Origin: Myxocyprinus asiaticus
Lineage: Eukaryota; Chordata; Actinopteri; Cypriniformes; Catostomidae
Direction: 5' to 3'
Assembly (NCBI RefSeq): GCF_019703515.2
Contig: NC_059382.1
Coordinates: 17,847,001-17,911,000 of the forward strand
Length of the DNA: 64,000 bases
The notes under the pieces: generated by a model
Told to the model about the DNA's origin: nothing
What the model saw: only the letters and a program-made list of their open reading frames with translations
Databases searched by the model: none
Part shown: positions 34,379 to 46,598 of the stretch, piece after piece
Numbering within the stretch: position 1 is the first letter of the stretch
Layout: each line of letters opens with the position of its first letter
Program-made: the position numbers and the translations under genes

Positions 34379-34829
34379 AAACACAACACATTTTACCATC
34401 ATGGCTTGTACATAGTACAACAATTGCTTCTTTTAGAATGGTAGAGGATGTTTTCAATAACTGCAATGTTATGCATGAAATGGGAAAATTTGATTTCTCC
34501 CACGTTTTACCCAATGTAAGTGTTTTAAGATTGGCCTTGATAGTTGAACCGACAACAAAGTCTTGGTTGTAAGAAACAGATGTTTCTATATTGCCAAAGC
34601 CTTCATCAGCCAAATAACAAAGGACACTGCATCTATGTGCACTTTCACAGTTAAGCCAGGATGGACATCAAAACTTTGTCACTAATCTTACACTTCATAC
34701 AAAATAATTTTGTTTAAACATTGGCCTCTAACATTTACTAAGTATACTAATTTAAACCATGACATGTAATAGACATAAATAAGTAATATTAGCATTATAT
34801 TCATGCTGTTTAGCCAGAAGGGTGGCCCT

Positions 34830-35117
34830 CAAAGTGAGCCTTGATTCTCCCAAGGTTATTTTTCTCCATTAACCAACATCTTATGGAGTTTTTTGTTCCT
34901 TGCCATGGTTGCCTATGGCCTGCTCACTGGGGGTCTAAATACAAATATTATTTACTTATTAAGGCACAATCTACAATCACGTTTTTATCAGATCTCCCAA
35001 TGATGACTAAGACATTACAGCTTTATTTTCTGTTATAGCATAATTTCCTGCACCGCTTTGAAAAGACGTCTGATGTGAAAAGCACTATACAAATAAAAAT
35101 TACTTGACTTGAATTGA
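34830..35117 (+). mobile_element. 5'-truncated LINE-like 3' end
   Basis: Contains tctcccaaggttatttttctcc, ttttttgttccttgccatgg and a terminal gaaaagcactatacaaataaaaattacttgacttgaattgag. A non-poly(A) tail of short TTGAC/TTGAA units after an 'AATAAAAAT' motif is typical of CR1/L2-type LINE 3' ends in fish. No coding part remains. Confidence 0.5.
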
Positions 35118-35212
35118 GATGTCTCTCAAAACTGTGAAATCTTTGTATGGTGTTGTTTATAGTGAGCTTCTGATAGAAAATGGGTAGATATGTTGTTCAC
35201 TTATACATACAC

Positions 35213-35349
35213 TTGGATGTCTAGCATCATCCTCTTGTCTTCTTCAACATGGATCCCCCAGATGCAGTCCTGGCCTTTGTCGTAGGCTTCAGGCCAGTTT
35301 GGTGACAACACCACCCCAGCTGAATCAGTGATCTCTCCACTGCATACAG
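35213..35349 (-). CDS. sez6: sez6 exon: start of a CUB domain
   Basis: A 137-bp exon between ..ccattgcAG and GTgtatgt. Preceded by one base (G) from the 40097 exon, it reads AVCSGEITDSAGVVLSPNWP, continues through a Tyr/Cys/Trp core (QDCIWG) and ends LDIQ in phase 0. CSGE...LSPNWPE...DCIW is the classic start of a CUB domain, with both Cys of the first disulfide present. In SEZ6-family proteins this is the CUB domain that follows the second sushi domain. The rest of the domain must lie in an exon beyond the left window edge, because none was recognised in 1-35212. That makes the next intron at least 35.2 kb. Confidence 0.9.
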
Positions 35350-35412
35350 CTGCAATGGAACCACAGTGAGAAAGATTAGGTCATTTAATATGTAAGTACA
35401 CACACAAATGTA

Positions 35413-36626
35413 CACTGGTGGCCAGAAGTTTGGAAAAATGTACAGATTTTGCTCTTATGGAAAGAAATTGGTACTTTTATTCACCAAAGTGGCATTCAAC
35501 TGATCACAATGTATAGTCAGGACGTTATTAACATGAAAAACTACTATTACAATTTGAAAGAAAAAAATGTTCAAACTTCTTAAACTACTTTAAAGAGTTC
35601 TCATCAAAAAATCCTCCACGTGCAGCAATGACAGCTTTGCAGATCCTTGGCATTCCAGCTGTCAGTTTGTCCAGATACTCAGGTGACATTTCACCCCATG
35701 CTTCCTGTAGCACTTGCCATAGATGTGGCTGTCTTGTCGGGCACTTCTCACACACCTTACAGTCTAGCTGATCCCACAAAAGCTCAATGGGGTTAAGATC
35801 CATAACACTCTTTTCCAATTATCTGTTGTCCAATATCTGTGTTTCTTTGCCCACTCTAACCTTTTCTTTTTGATTTTCTGTTTCAAAAGTGGATTTTTCT
35901 TTGCAGTTCTTCCCATAAGGCCTGCACCCCTGAGTCTTCTCTTTACTGTTGTACATGAAACTGGTGTTGAGCGGGTAGAATTCAATGAACCTGTCAGCTG
36001 AGGACATGTGAGGCATCTATTTTTCAAACTAGAGACTCTGATGTACATGTTGTTTAGTTGTACATCTGGCCTTCCACATCTCTTTCTATCCTTGTTAGAC
36101 CCAGTTGTCCTTTGACTTTGAAGACTGTAGTGTACACCTTTGTATGAAAACTTCAGTTTTTTGGCAATTTCAAGCACTGTATAACCTTCATTCCTCAAAA
36201 CAATGATTGATTGATGAGTTTCTAGAGAAAGCTGTTTCTTTTATTGCCATTTTTGACCTAATATTGACTTTAAGACATGCCAGTCTATTGCATACTGTGG
36301 CAACTCAAAAACAAACACAAAGACAATGTTAAGCTTCATTTAACGAACCAAATCACTTTCAGCAGTGTTTGATATAATGGCAAGTGATTTTCTAGCACCA
36401 AATTAGCAATTTAGCATGATTACTCAAGGTGTTGGAGCGATGGCTGCTGGAAATGTAGCCTGTCTAGATTTGATCAAAAATTACTTTTTCAAATAGTGAT
36501 GTTGCTGTTTTTTTTACATCAGTAATGTCCTGACTATACTTTGTGATCAGTTGAATGCCACTTTCAACACATTTCCTTCCGAAACAGCAAAATCTCTACA
36601 TTATTCCAAACTTTTGGTTGCCAGTG
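35413..36626 (-). mobile_element. Tc1-like DNA transposon, internally deleted
   Basis: Flanked by TA on both sides. The ends CACTGGTGGCCAGAAGTTTG and CACTGGCAACCAAAAGTTTG (inverted) belong to imperfect terminal repeats of about 100 bp. They share internal motifs such as AGTGGCATTCAACTGATCAC, the subterminal repeats seen in many Tc1 elements. It carries a broken transposase on the minus strand and sits in the sez6 intron between exons 40097 and 35349, in the gene's orientation. Confidence 0.9.
35585..36250 (-). pseudogene. Tc1 transposase, catalytic core deleted
   Basis: The N-terminal part (to about 36198) has the paired helix-turn-helix region of Tc1 transposases: YTVLEIAKKLKFSYKGVHYS, CGRPDVQLNN (GRP linker), VSCTTVKRRLRGAGLMGR and RLEWAKKHRYWTTDNWKRVLW. 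The next residues are from the far C-terminus: MDLNPIELLWDQLDCKV. About a third of the protein, with the first two catalytic aspartates, is missing; only the last acidic position (NPIELLWD) remains. Frameshifts occur near 36200 and 35815. It cannot be active. Confidence 0.88.
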
Positions 36627-36628
36627 TA

Positions 36629-37579
36629 TATACAGGTATTAATGCTCACATCTCTGAGAACATGCACAAAAGTTTTTGCAAAATGTAAAAAATATTAAAT
36701 AAAAAAATAACAGTTTGGATGCAGGACACATTCTTGCGTTCAATAACAGCTAGATGGAGCGTGGTGGAATGAAACAAATCCCAGGTGTCTTGAACTTTTT
36801 TAAAGTTGAAATGCTTTAAACTTGACATGGCATTTAAAAACAGGATGCTTAGACACTGAAAAACAGCAAGGTGTGTCACAATGGTCAAAAATCACACTGA
36901 GAAATAAAAAACAATACAAAACACCACATATGGTTGCTAGAACATGTCCTGTGTGATCGGCACAATATTCAAAAGTTTATGGCATTTTGTATCCTAATTT
37001 GTTCCATAGGTGAGTCCTGGCCCTGGAACAGAGGTCAAGATCCAGATTAATCCGACAGGTCTCAGAATGGACATTTTCGTTCATTTTACATAATAAACAA
37101 CTAGGCTTTCTGTTTTCCTTTCACGTCAGTACACTGGCTTAGCTGGTTCTAAGCACATTTTCAAATGCAAAAGCTGTTGTCTTGACCCTGCAATTGTGCT
37201 GGAGCCAGTATGATTAAATCCTTTCTATCCAAACTCTGTTGTAAAGCTGGAGTAATGTATTTGAGCACTGTGTCAGATAAGATAGCACTATGTGTGTGGG
37301 TGGAATCAGTGCTTTATTAGCAAGGAATTCTCTCACATTCTTTGACTCTATAATGCATCTCCAGCCTCCACGCTTTTTAATGATTTTAGTGCTACTGTAG
37401 GCATGTTACTGTGGCTGAAACCCATCGAGGTGACACATGATGTAGTGGATAATATAAAAAAAGGCACTAAAAGGATGTGGGGTGCTTGTACTGTATCTGC
37501 ACGCGTCGCCTGTAAAGCTCTTTAGCAGCTGACTAATGTAGTGAAATATTCACTGGGTTATATTAACACATGGTGACAT

Positions 37580-37630
<51 letters not shown>

Positions 37631-37951
37631 TGCTATCATTATGAGGACTCTCCATAGACATAATGATTTTTATACTGTACAAACTATATATTCTATGCCC
37701 TAACCCTACCCCTAAACCTATCCCTCACAAAAAACCTTCTGCATTTTTACATTTTCAGTAAAACTTCATTTAGTATGTTTTTTAAATGTTTTAAATTATG
37801 GGGACACTAGAAATGTCCTCATAAACCACATTTATAGCATAATACCCTTATAATTACCAGTTTGTAACCTAACAAAAGTCCTCGTAAACCACTTAAACCA
37901 CTTAAAGAAAGGAGGTGTGCTTGAACTAAAAGAAGAATGACAATGACTTAA
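36629..37951. other. sez6 intron sequence with CA repeat
   Basis: No exon or RNA gene seen. Holds a CA microsatellite at 37582-37626. The sequence after it (atgaggactctccatagacataatg, ccctaaccctaccccta) looks like a common dispersed fish repeat, but I cannot classify it. Confidence 0.45.
37582..37626. repeat. (CA)n microsatellite
   Basis: About 22 uninterrupted AC units. Confidence 0.95.
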
Positions 37952-38344
37952 AGGAATGTTTCAGGTTCAATAGTTAGGCACAATTGACAGAATTTGTGGC
38001 ATAATGTTGATTTCCACAAAACAGTTTGACTCATTAATGTTATGATATACACTGTTTCAAAAGTATAGCCACAAGATGTAAACATAAACACGCCTTAACA
38101 TTATTTCAGTGTATTAAAATCACTTACTAACCTTATCTGTGTAAAGTTGTCATGATGACGCAATTCCGGTAAACCCTGTTATGTAGTAAGTGCCTTATCG
38201 CCGGTAAATCCCTGATTTTTATTACATTAAAATCATGTTAACATGTATAATGTTTACATCTTGTGGCTATACTTTTGAAATATTGTGTATTTCATTGCTT
38301 ATGTACTGGTCCCCTTCACTTCTATTTTAAGTGCCTTACTACGG

Positions 38345-39610
38345 TGGATCATGTGTGCACAACACAACTAAATTAGCAAAGTAAATAAAAGCTGAAAACA
38401 CAAAGGAAATAAACCACAGCAGAATGAAATTTAGCCACCACACAACATAAAAGCCACAACAAAACAAATTAAGCCACAGCACAACAGAAATAAGCCAGAA
38501 CAAAATTAAGCCACAGCACAACGGAAACAAGCCACAACAACAACAATAAAAGCAACAACACAACAGAAAAGCCACAACACAACAAAATTAAGCCACAACA
38601 CAATGGAAATAAGCCACAAAACAATTCAAATAAGCCACAACACAACAGATAAGCCAGAATACAATGGAAATAATCCACAACACAACATAAATAAGCCACA
38701 ACACAACAGAAAATCCACAACACAATGGAAATAAGCCACAAAACAGTGCAAATAAGCCACAACACAACAGATAAACCAGAATACAATGGAAATAAACCAC
38801 AACACAACATAAATAAGCCACAACACAACAGAAAATCCACAACACAATGGAAATAAGCCACAAAACACAATGCAAATAAGCCACAACACAACAGATAAAC
38901 CAGAATACAATGGAAATAATCCACAACACAACATAAATAAGCCACAACACAACAGAAAATCCACAACACAATGGAAATAAGCCACAAAACACAATGCAAA
39001 TAAGCCACAACACAACGGAAAGAAGCCGAAACACAAAAACAACAACAACAACAACACAAAGAAAATAAGACACAACAGAAAAGTCACAGCACAAAGGAAA
39101 TAAGCCACAACAAAAATAGCCACAACACAACAGAAAATACACAACACAATGGAAAGAAGCCGAAACACAACATCAACAACAACAAAAAAAGCCACAACCC
39201 AACAAAAATAAGCCACAATACAACAGAAAATCCACAACACAACGGAAAGAAGCCGAAACACAACAACAAAAAAGCCACAACACAACAACAACAACAAAAA
39301 AAAAAGCCACAACACAACAAAAATAAACCACAACACAATGGAAAGAAGCCGAAACACAACATCAACAACAACAAAAAAAGCCACAACCCAACAAAAATAA
39401 GCCACAACACAACAGAAAATCCACAACACAACGGAAAGAAGCCGAAACACAACAACAAAAAAGCCACAACACAACAACAACAACAACAAAAAAAGCCACA
39501 ACACAACAAAAATAAACCACAACACAATGGAAATAAGCCACAAAACACAATGCAAATAAGCCACAACAGAAAAGCCACAACACAGCAAAATTAAGCAACG
39601 ACATAACAGA
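38345..39610. repeat. A/C-rich minisatellite, 1.27 kb, 'AAGCCACAACACAACAGA' units
   Basis: Units of roughly 16-20 bp built on aagccacaacacaac, almost free of T and poor in G on the plus strand. Higher-order periods are visible: about 122 bp for the blocks around 38703, 38826 and 38948, and 189 bp between the ggaaagaagccgaaacacaacatc blocks at 39151 and 39340. The minus strand therefore shows long Cys/Leu/Val-rich open frames (up to 320 codons), which are compositional by-products. Confidence 0.9.
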
Positions 39611-39860
39611 ATTATGACTGAATAAAATCATGATCTTGCATGCATTGAATCAGAACTGCCACACAAATTAAAAAGTTTTAAAAATTAAAAAGTACTTTTT
39701 TTCCCTGTTAATTTTGTTGTGTTTTGGCTTCATTTTTGTTTGTGTTGTGACTTCTCTGTTGTGCTGTGGTTTAATTTTTAGTTTTTATTTTATTTTTTAA
39801 AATTAAGTTTAATAAAACTTTTGTTTGCTTAGCTAATTTTTTTGTGTTGTGCACCCCTGG
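38345..39860. mobile_element. Inverted-repeat element bearing a subterminal array
   Basis: Its left end (gtgcacaacacaactaaattagcaaa) and right end, inverted (ggtgcacaacacaaaaaaattagctaa), form a roughly 30-bp imperfect terminal repeat. The short right arm (about 39700-39785: ttgttgtgttttggcttc, gtgttgtgacttctctgttgtgctgtgg) is the inverse of the array units in the left arm, so the element was once a fold-back structure. Class unknown; the target duplication is unclear. Confidence 0.6.
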
Positions 39861-40096
39861 GACACTGTAATTTATTTTGTGATAAAGAACATAATGCCAA
39901 AAATGCTGTCATTTGAGCCTTACTTGTATTAAACCAGGAACATTCCTTTAATTGAAAAACAGTGAAGCACTATTTCAGCGCATTTAATGGTTAGTGAATA
40001 AGACGAAATATTGTGTACAAAAGTGGCACAACTGTTTAGTGAATTTGCGCCACAGTGTACACACTCATATGCAATCACTCACACACACAGACACAC

Positions 40097-40291
40097 CTCT
40101 GCAGGCGGGCTCAGTCTCATTCCATTGAGGGTTGCTGGGATCCATGCACTCGATGATGACGGAGCCCTGCTCTAGGGTGTAGCCGGGGTCACAGGTGAAC
40201 TCCACAACCGTGCCTACAGCGTAGGTGCTGTCAGTGGTGGTGAAGTTGCCGTACTTGACAAATGGCTCGTAGCAATGTCCTGCCGCAAAAG
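40097..40291 (-). CDS. sez6: sez6 exon: second sushi (CCP) domain
   Basis: A 195-bp exon, phase 1 at both ends, between ctttcAG and GTgtgtct. It reads AFAAGHCYEPFVKYGNFTTT, YAVGTVVEFTCDPGYTLEQG, IIECMDPSNPQWNETEPACR: one whole CCP module with four Cys and the conserved Trp. The GHCYEPFVKYGNF and WNETEPACRAVCSGE words are those I associate with SEZ6. Upstream it joins the CUB exon at 45097 (…RYEA|F). An NFT and an NET sequon are potential N-glycosylation sites on this extracellular region. Confidence 0.93.
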
Positions 40292-43200
40292 CTGAAAGGA
40301 CAAATGGACAAAACCATAAATCATCTGCTTGAGACGTACATCACTGTCCAAACACTATCACTAAGCATCTGATTTCATAAAGCACACAGACAACCAGTCC
40401 ACTCTGTTTAGCTAATGAGCATTTCAAATAATAATTTATCTGAAATTCAGATAGCACAGAATCCAAATTTAAAAGCGTTTCAAGGTGGCATTCTAAAGAA
40501 ATTTATTTGCTGAATATGAGAAACTCCATGCAGTGCTTTACATTTCCACCAATCATAATCCTCTTGGATGCAAATCCAAGGTTTTGGGTTGCACTTGGAA
40601 GGAGATTGTTAGTTAATCAACCTTAGCCAGACTTGCAAGGCCACTTACAGGCGTAATAGAAGAGAGATGGCCCGACAATGTGAATAAATGTGAAAGAAAA
40701 AACCTTCGGAGGGAAACAACAAACTGACACGGCTGGCTGCGCCATTATTGGTTGTTGTGCTTTTCTGAGAATGTAGAATAGAGATTAGAGGGGAGAGGAG
40801 GGGACCTAAGATGAGAACGTTCAGACTGTGGGTAAACACTGGCTTTGATATCCCACCGGGTCCGGCCTCATTCAAGCATGTGCTAGATTAGGCTACCCAC
40901 ATTCAGCTGTTTAATAAACACAGGCGATTCTGCCAATTACAGCAAACCATTTCCATATCACCCCTTTCCCCAGACACATGCATTATTCAGCTCTGGCCTC
41001 ACCCAGCTAGCGCCTCAAAAACAAGTAGAATTGAGCCATTTTAATCATCTGTTGATTCATTCACCCATATAACCAGAGCATCTATCAATATTGAAGATAC
41101 ATTTTTGACATTAATGTAAGATTGATATGGAAATATGATTTCCAAAAAGCCTATAATTTAATGTGGAGTGTGAATTTTAGGTTATTGTTATGTGTGAAAC
41201 CTTACTGATTAGTATACACTACATACGTACTGTATTTCAAAGTTCTCATTTTTGACTACATTTTTACATTTATTGAAGAAAATGTGAGTTGTGCTTGCAT
41301 GTGCAAAAGACACTGCTGCAATGCTAGGGTGTTGTGGGTGGTTGGGTGGACATATCTGGGTGTTTTTTTTTTTTTTTTTTTTTTTCAGGCACTTTCATGT
41401 CCAAGGATTTCATAAAACTTTTTTTTAAGGTCACATTAATAAAGTCTCATCAAAACTGTCTTGGATGCATTTTACCAGGCCTTCATGATTTATTTTTTAT
41501 ACTTTTTCAAATGCCATAAATGTATAGATTTGACTGTTTTAGCGTTGTCCCAGACAAATCAGTCCAGTCCAATATTAAACTATTCAAAACCATTATAATT
41601 ACATGTTTAAAAATATAATAATCTAAACAAAGAGTGAAATTAACACAATTTTGTTAAATCTTTATTGTGTAAAAATAACTGTTATAATAAAAAAAAAAAA
41701 AAAAATGATGCCTGTCCCACAATTGTGCCATCATTTGCACCACATCAAATAATGTTGCCCATAATCATTTTATTTTCAAGCTAATGTACTTGTAGACAAA
41801 AGTGTCAGTAAAGTGCACGCATGAGATGAAATAACGTGACAGACAAGTGGTGCAAAGAAAAAATAAATAACTCAATTTAAATATCAAGCTGCAATTTTGC
41901 CAAATTATGCAAAAAGTGTGAAAACCTTATTTACTTTTGTGTATTTGGGATACATAAAATGTTAGCTATAAAAATTAGCCTTAGCAAGACAAAGGAGTTG
42001 GCCCTCTTAATTTAAAAATGTAAAAAATGTCATTTCCATCACACATAATTTTAAGATGTGGTGAAAATGACACGGTGGAGGGAATATTCAGGACTTTCAG
42101 AAAAAATTAAAAAAATTAAAAATCTGCTGTGATTCATGTAGATACACTGTCCACTGTTAGCAGACAAATAATAAGTAAAACAAAACAAAACACCCAGCTA
42201 TGCAGTTACTAAGGTGTTGAGCAGCTTTTATCCCATTGCTATGCTGTTGCTAGGATGTCAGGGGTGGTTGCTTACTCACAACCATCTAGCAACCACCACA
42301 TCAAAAGAGCTCACCCCAAAGTCTCCATCATAGTCTCTCGACTATAGATATGACTTACATCCCTCCTTCAAAGCAAAGATAAAGGAATTTTTCTCTCCCG
42401 TTTTATCAAAAATCATATATCAATCATGTCTGTAGCACAAACAATGAGGGGTGAGTTCCGTGCTGACGTTTAGGGTTATCCTTAGTTAGCAATAAAAAAT
42501 AAAAAAAATGCTTGGCTTAGCAAACCCCACTAATTAGAAAATTCAAAAACTACACTGAATAGCATCTATTTCAACATATTCATATACAGTCATTACACAA
42601 ATTCTCATGATACCATGGTTTGAAGGTTTTCACCCAGAAGTATTCTGTGTGTTCGTGTGGCCTCTCTGCTCAGATCTCTAGACCTCCAGAGCAACACAAT
42701 CACTAGTCTACTAAAATTGATAAAAAAAACGAATCAGATTTGTTTATGATGGCAAAAAAATAAAAAAACAAAAGAAAATAAAGAAAAGAAAAAAGAGAAC
42801 TGCACTTCAATCAGAAAGACTATTAAAACGTGAGGGCTCTGTCTGGTGTGAAATTCAGCAAGGTATCAGGAGTGTGAGAAGACAAGCTGTGTTGTTACAG
42901 GTTGTTGTGAAGGCACATTAGTATATTGTAGATAGTGTAATTGGATTGTGCCATGGCAAATGAGATTAGATTGATCTTGCTGGATAATGACTACGGGGCC
43001 CAGAGGTGTGTATGACATCCCTGTGAACAAATACAGCTGCACACATTCAACTGACCTGTCAGGAGAATTGAAATACAATTTCTGTACAAAAGAACTGCTC
43101 TGTGTTTTCAGTTAAAACTCATTTTAATGACCTTGTCGGGTTGCATTTGCCCAGTTCATTCGATTTCCATTTCATTTAATCTGAATACATTTCATTTCAG

Positions 43201-43550
43201 GTAGGAATCTGAGGACTGTTTAGTATTGCACAGGAGAGAAAGGATCTTTGGTGTGAACCGAAGCAACAAGGGCAATGTGCCGGAAGGTACATTCTTTGTC
43301 TGCATCTGAACCCTGAGGCTCTGTAAAGGAAAAACAATGTTTGAACTCAGTAACCCCCACCATGTATGTCCTGGCTCAGAGAAAATGCAGTGCAGGATGA
43401 AAGAGAGATCGTGGCTTGGAAATTCTGTGATAGTTGTGTCCTGTGACCCTTTAAACCAGTTCACACCTGGTATTAAAGGGATTGTTCTCTGAAAATAAAT
43501 TCACTTTCAGTATATGGAAAAAAGATTCAATGAAAGTGAATGGTGGCTAA
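40292..43550. other. sez6 intron, no gene seen
   Basis: AT-rich. A poly-T run lies at about 41361-41384 and a poly-A run at about 41689-41705. A short 'gttgctagg / gtggttgc' repeat remnant of a type frequent in fish lies at about 42205-42300. No exon was recognised between the sushi exon at 40097 and the CUB exon at 45097. Confidence 0.45.
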
Positions 43551-44242
43551 AGGGATAGTTCGCCCAAAAATGAAAATTCTCTCATCATTAACTCACCCTT
43601 ATGCCATCTCAGATGTGTATGCCTTTCTTTCTTCTGCAGAACACAAATGAAGATTTTTTTTTTTAAATATCTCAGCTCTTTGGGTCCATACAGTGCAAGT
43701 GAATGGTGGCCAAATCTTTGAAATGAGTTCCAAAAAGCACATAAAGGCAGCATAAAAGTAATCCATATGACTCTAGTGGCTAAATCCATGTCTTCAGAAA
43801 TTATATGATAGGTGTGGGTAAGAAACAGATCAATATTTAAGTCTTTTTTTTACTATAAATGTCCATCTTTGACCAGCCCCGACCAGTAAGTGGCAATATG
43901 CACGAAGTATGCAAAACACAAAAAAACAATAGAAGAAGAATGTGGATTTATAGTAAAAAAGGCTTAAATATTGATCTGTTTCTCACCCACATCTATCACA
44001 TCACCTTGGAAGATATAGATTAAACCACTGGAGTCTTATGAATTACTTTTATTCAGCATTTAAGTGGTTTTTGGAGCTTTAAAGTTCAGGTCACCATTCA
44101 CTTGCATTGTATGGACCTACAGAGCTGAGATATTCTTCAAAAAATCTTTGTGTTTTGCAGAAGAAAGAAAGTCATACACATCTGGGATGACATGAGGGTG
44201 ATTAAATGATTGGAGAATTTTTATTTTGGATGAACTATTCCT
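43551..44242. mobile_element. Fold-back MITE (AGGGATAGTTC family), copy 1
   Basis: 692 bp with AGGGATAGTTCGCCCAAAAATG at the left and the inverse (…GGATGAACTATTCCT) at the right, flanked by CTAA and TTAA. The arms are inverted for some 250-300 bp each (for example cagaacacaaatgaagat versus atctttgtgttttgcag; gataggtgtgggtaagaaacagatcaa versus ttgatctgtttctcacccac). The transcript could fold into a long hairpin. No coding capacity. Confidence 0.8.
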
Positions 44243-45096
44243 TTAAGGTCCTTAACATTCTCCTTTTGTGTCTCAATAAAGAGATAAAGTCAAACATGTT
44301 TGGAACAATATGAGGGTGGTAAATGAATTAGAATTTAGAATAGACAGAATTAAAATTTTTGAATGAATTATTCCTTTAAGATTCGTCTCAGGTGATCCAA
44401 TCACAAGTTGTCAGCAGTAAATACAGGCATCCAAAAAATTTAGTGATCCAGTCACTTAAACCACATTTGAAAGTAATTAGAAATGCACGTGAGCACATTG
44501 CATTTGTAGTGTAAATGATAATCTGTCTTGAACTATCTCAGATAGCAGCAATAGACTGCCTACATACCTGTCAATCAACCACAGCACTAAAACAAGGGTT
44601 TTAAATTAAGAAAATAAAGAAATGTGCAAACATACAATATGTATAATCACAAAACTTCACAGAACCTCTTCAGTGTGCCTAATATCAACATGCAGTGACA
44701 CAGATCATGTGAAGCACATCTGAAGCTCAGTTAATACAAGTGCTTGCTGTAAGTGTACATTGACAAAGATTTATGTATGTGGTCACAAAATCAGAGACCC
44801 ACCCCTCGAAATCCAATCACGAGTGGTCACAGGAGATGCACCAGAGATGGATGTTAATACCAAGGCCTTTGATTAGGAGAGAGCAGATTGCTGTAAGAAG
44901 ACTATCAAGTGATTATGAATTGGCTACTCCCTGCTGTAACAATCAACCAATCAGCCTCCTGCACAGAATCACTGCAGAGCAGTGTTGGTTCACTTGCTGC
45001 AGGCTGGCCTATGCAGATGTGAACATAACAGCAAGGACCTGTGCAGTGAACCAAGGCTGAACTCTAATTATCTGCAGCTGTGTTGTTGGTCTGTAC
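44243..45096. other. sez6 intron, no gene seen
   Basis: A short tail resembling the MITE right end (gaattaaaatttttgaatgaattattccttta) occurs at about 44345-44380. Nothing else was recognised. Confidence 0.45.
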
Positions 45097-45263
45097 CTTC
45101 ATATCTGATGGCTACCCCAGTGTTGGTGCCGAAGCTATCTGTTGTAAACTCCACGAAGAAATGTCTGGAGGAACTGACAATTCCCTCGTTTGGCAGGTAT
45201 TCCACCTCATATGAGTCGTATAGAATTGGTGAGTCGATGTGGTTACCATTTTTGATCAGAAAC
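45097..45263 (-). CDS. sez6: sez6 exon: second half of CUB domain
   Basis: A 167-bp exon between gttgatAG and GTacagac. With the AG carried over from the previous exon it reads RFLIKNGNHIDSPILYDSYE, VEYLPNEGIVSS, HFFVEFTTDSFGTNTGVAIR and ends YEA. These are the later beta strands of a CUB domain (…YDS…; FVEFTTD; IRYEAF). Phase 2 to phase 1. Strong resemblance to the SEZ6 segment that precedes GHCYEPFVKYGNF. Confidence 0.93.
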
Positions 45264-46082
<819 letters not shown>

Positions 46083-46598
46083 CAGTGGTTCTGAACTGGT
46101 TTTGCTCAAACCCAGATTTTAAATTGGACATACTGTAAAGTGGCGACCCAACATAGTTCCACATTTGTTTTTGTTATTCCATGTATGCCTGATATCAACA
46201 GTGACAGATCGTAGGTGAGTTCCAATCACAAGTGATAATGCCTGTGTCCTAGTCACTTCTAAGACTTTATCTTCTACCGAGAGAGCTTAAGAGAGCTCAA
46301 AGGTGTAGGGCCTTTCATATTTAAATATGTAGGGAATGACACTACAGCTTGGCTACCATGATTGTTCTACCCTACGAAGGCATCATTTACGGCATTTGGA
46401 ACACAGTGCATGTGAAGCATACACATCCGAAGTTTACTTAATACAGGCACTCCATTAAAATTGCAGAATTATGCTTGAAATATCATGCTTGTGGTTAGAA
46501 TTTTTTTTAGAAATGTTAAGTTGTGCTTTTTTCATTATGGATTATAAGAACCCAAAGGTTATTATTTAGACAAAAGGTTCTCAGCTGGTTTTGCTTCA

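Larger units (their letters stand above)
37952..39947. mobile_element. TTAA-type MITE enlarged by a nested insertion
   Basis: Terminal AGGAATGTTTCAGGTTCAAT and, inverted, ACCAGGAACATTCCT, flanked by perfect TTAA duplications (37948-37951 and 39948-39951). Same family as 10133-10619. Its middle has been split by a second element, about 38345-39860, that carries the A/C-rich array. Without that insert it would be about 480 bp, close to the other copy's 487 bp. Confidence 0.78.

Noticed and set aside
38626..39588. 320-codon minus-strand ORF rich in Cys, Leu and Val, looking like a multi-pass membrane protein
   Set aside because: It lies wholly in the A/C-rich minisatellite. All three minus frames are open for similar lengths and repeat with the DNA period, so it is a product of the missing T on the plus strand.
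38345..39610. Regular short repeats as a CRISPR array
   Set aside because: Units abut with no unique spacers, the genome is eukaryotic and no cas gene is present.
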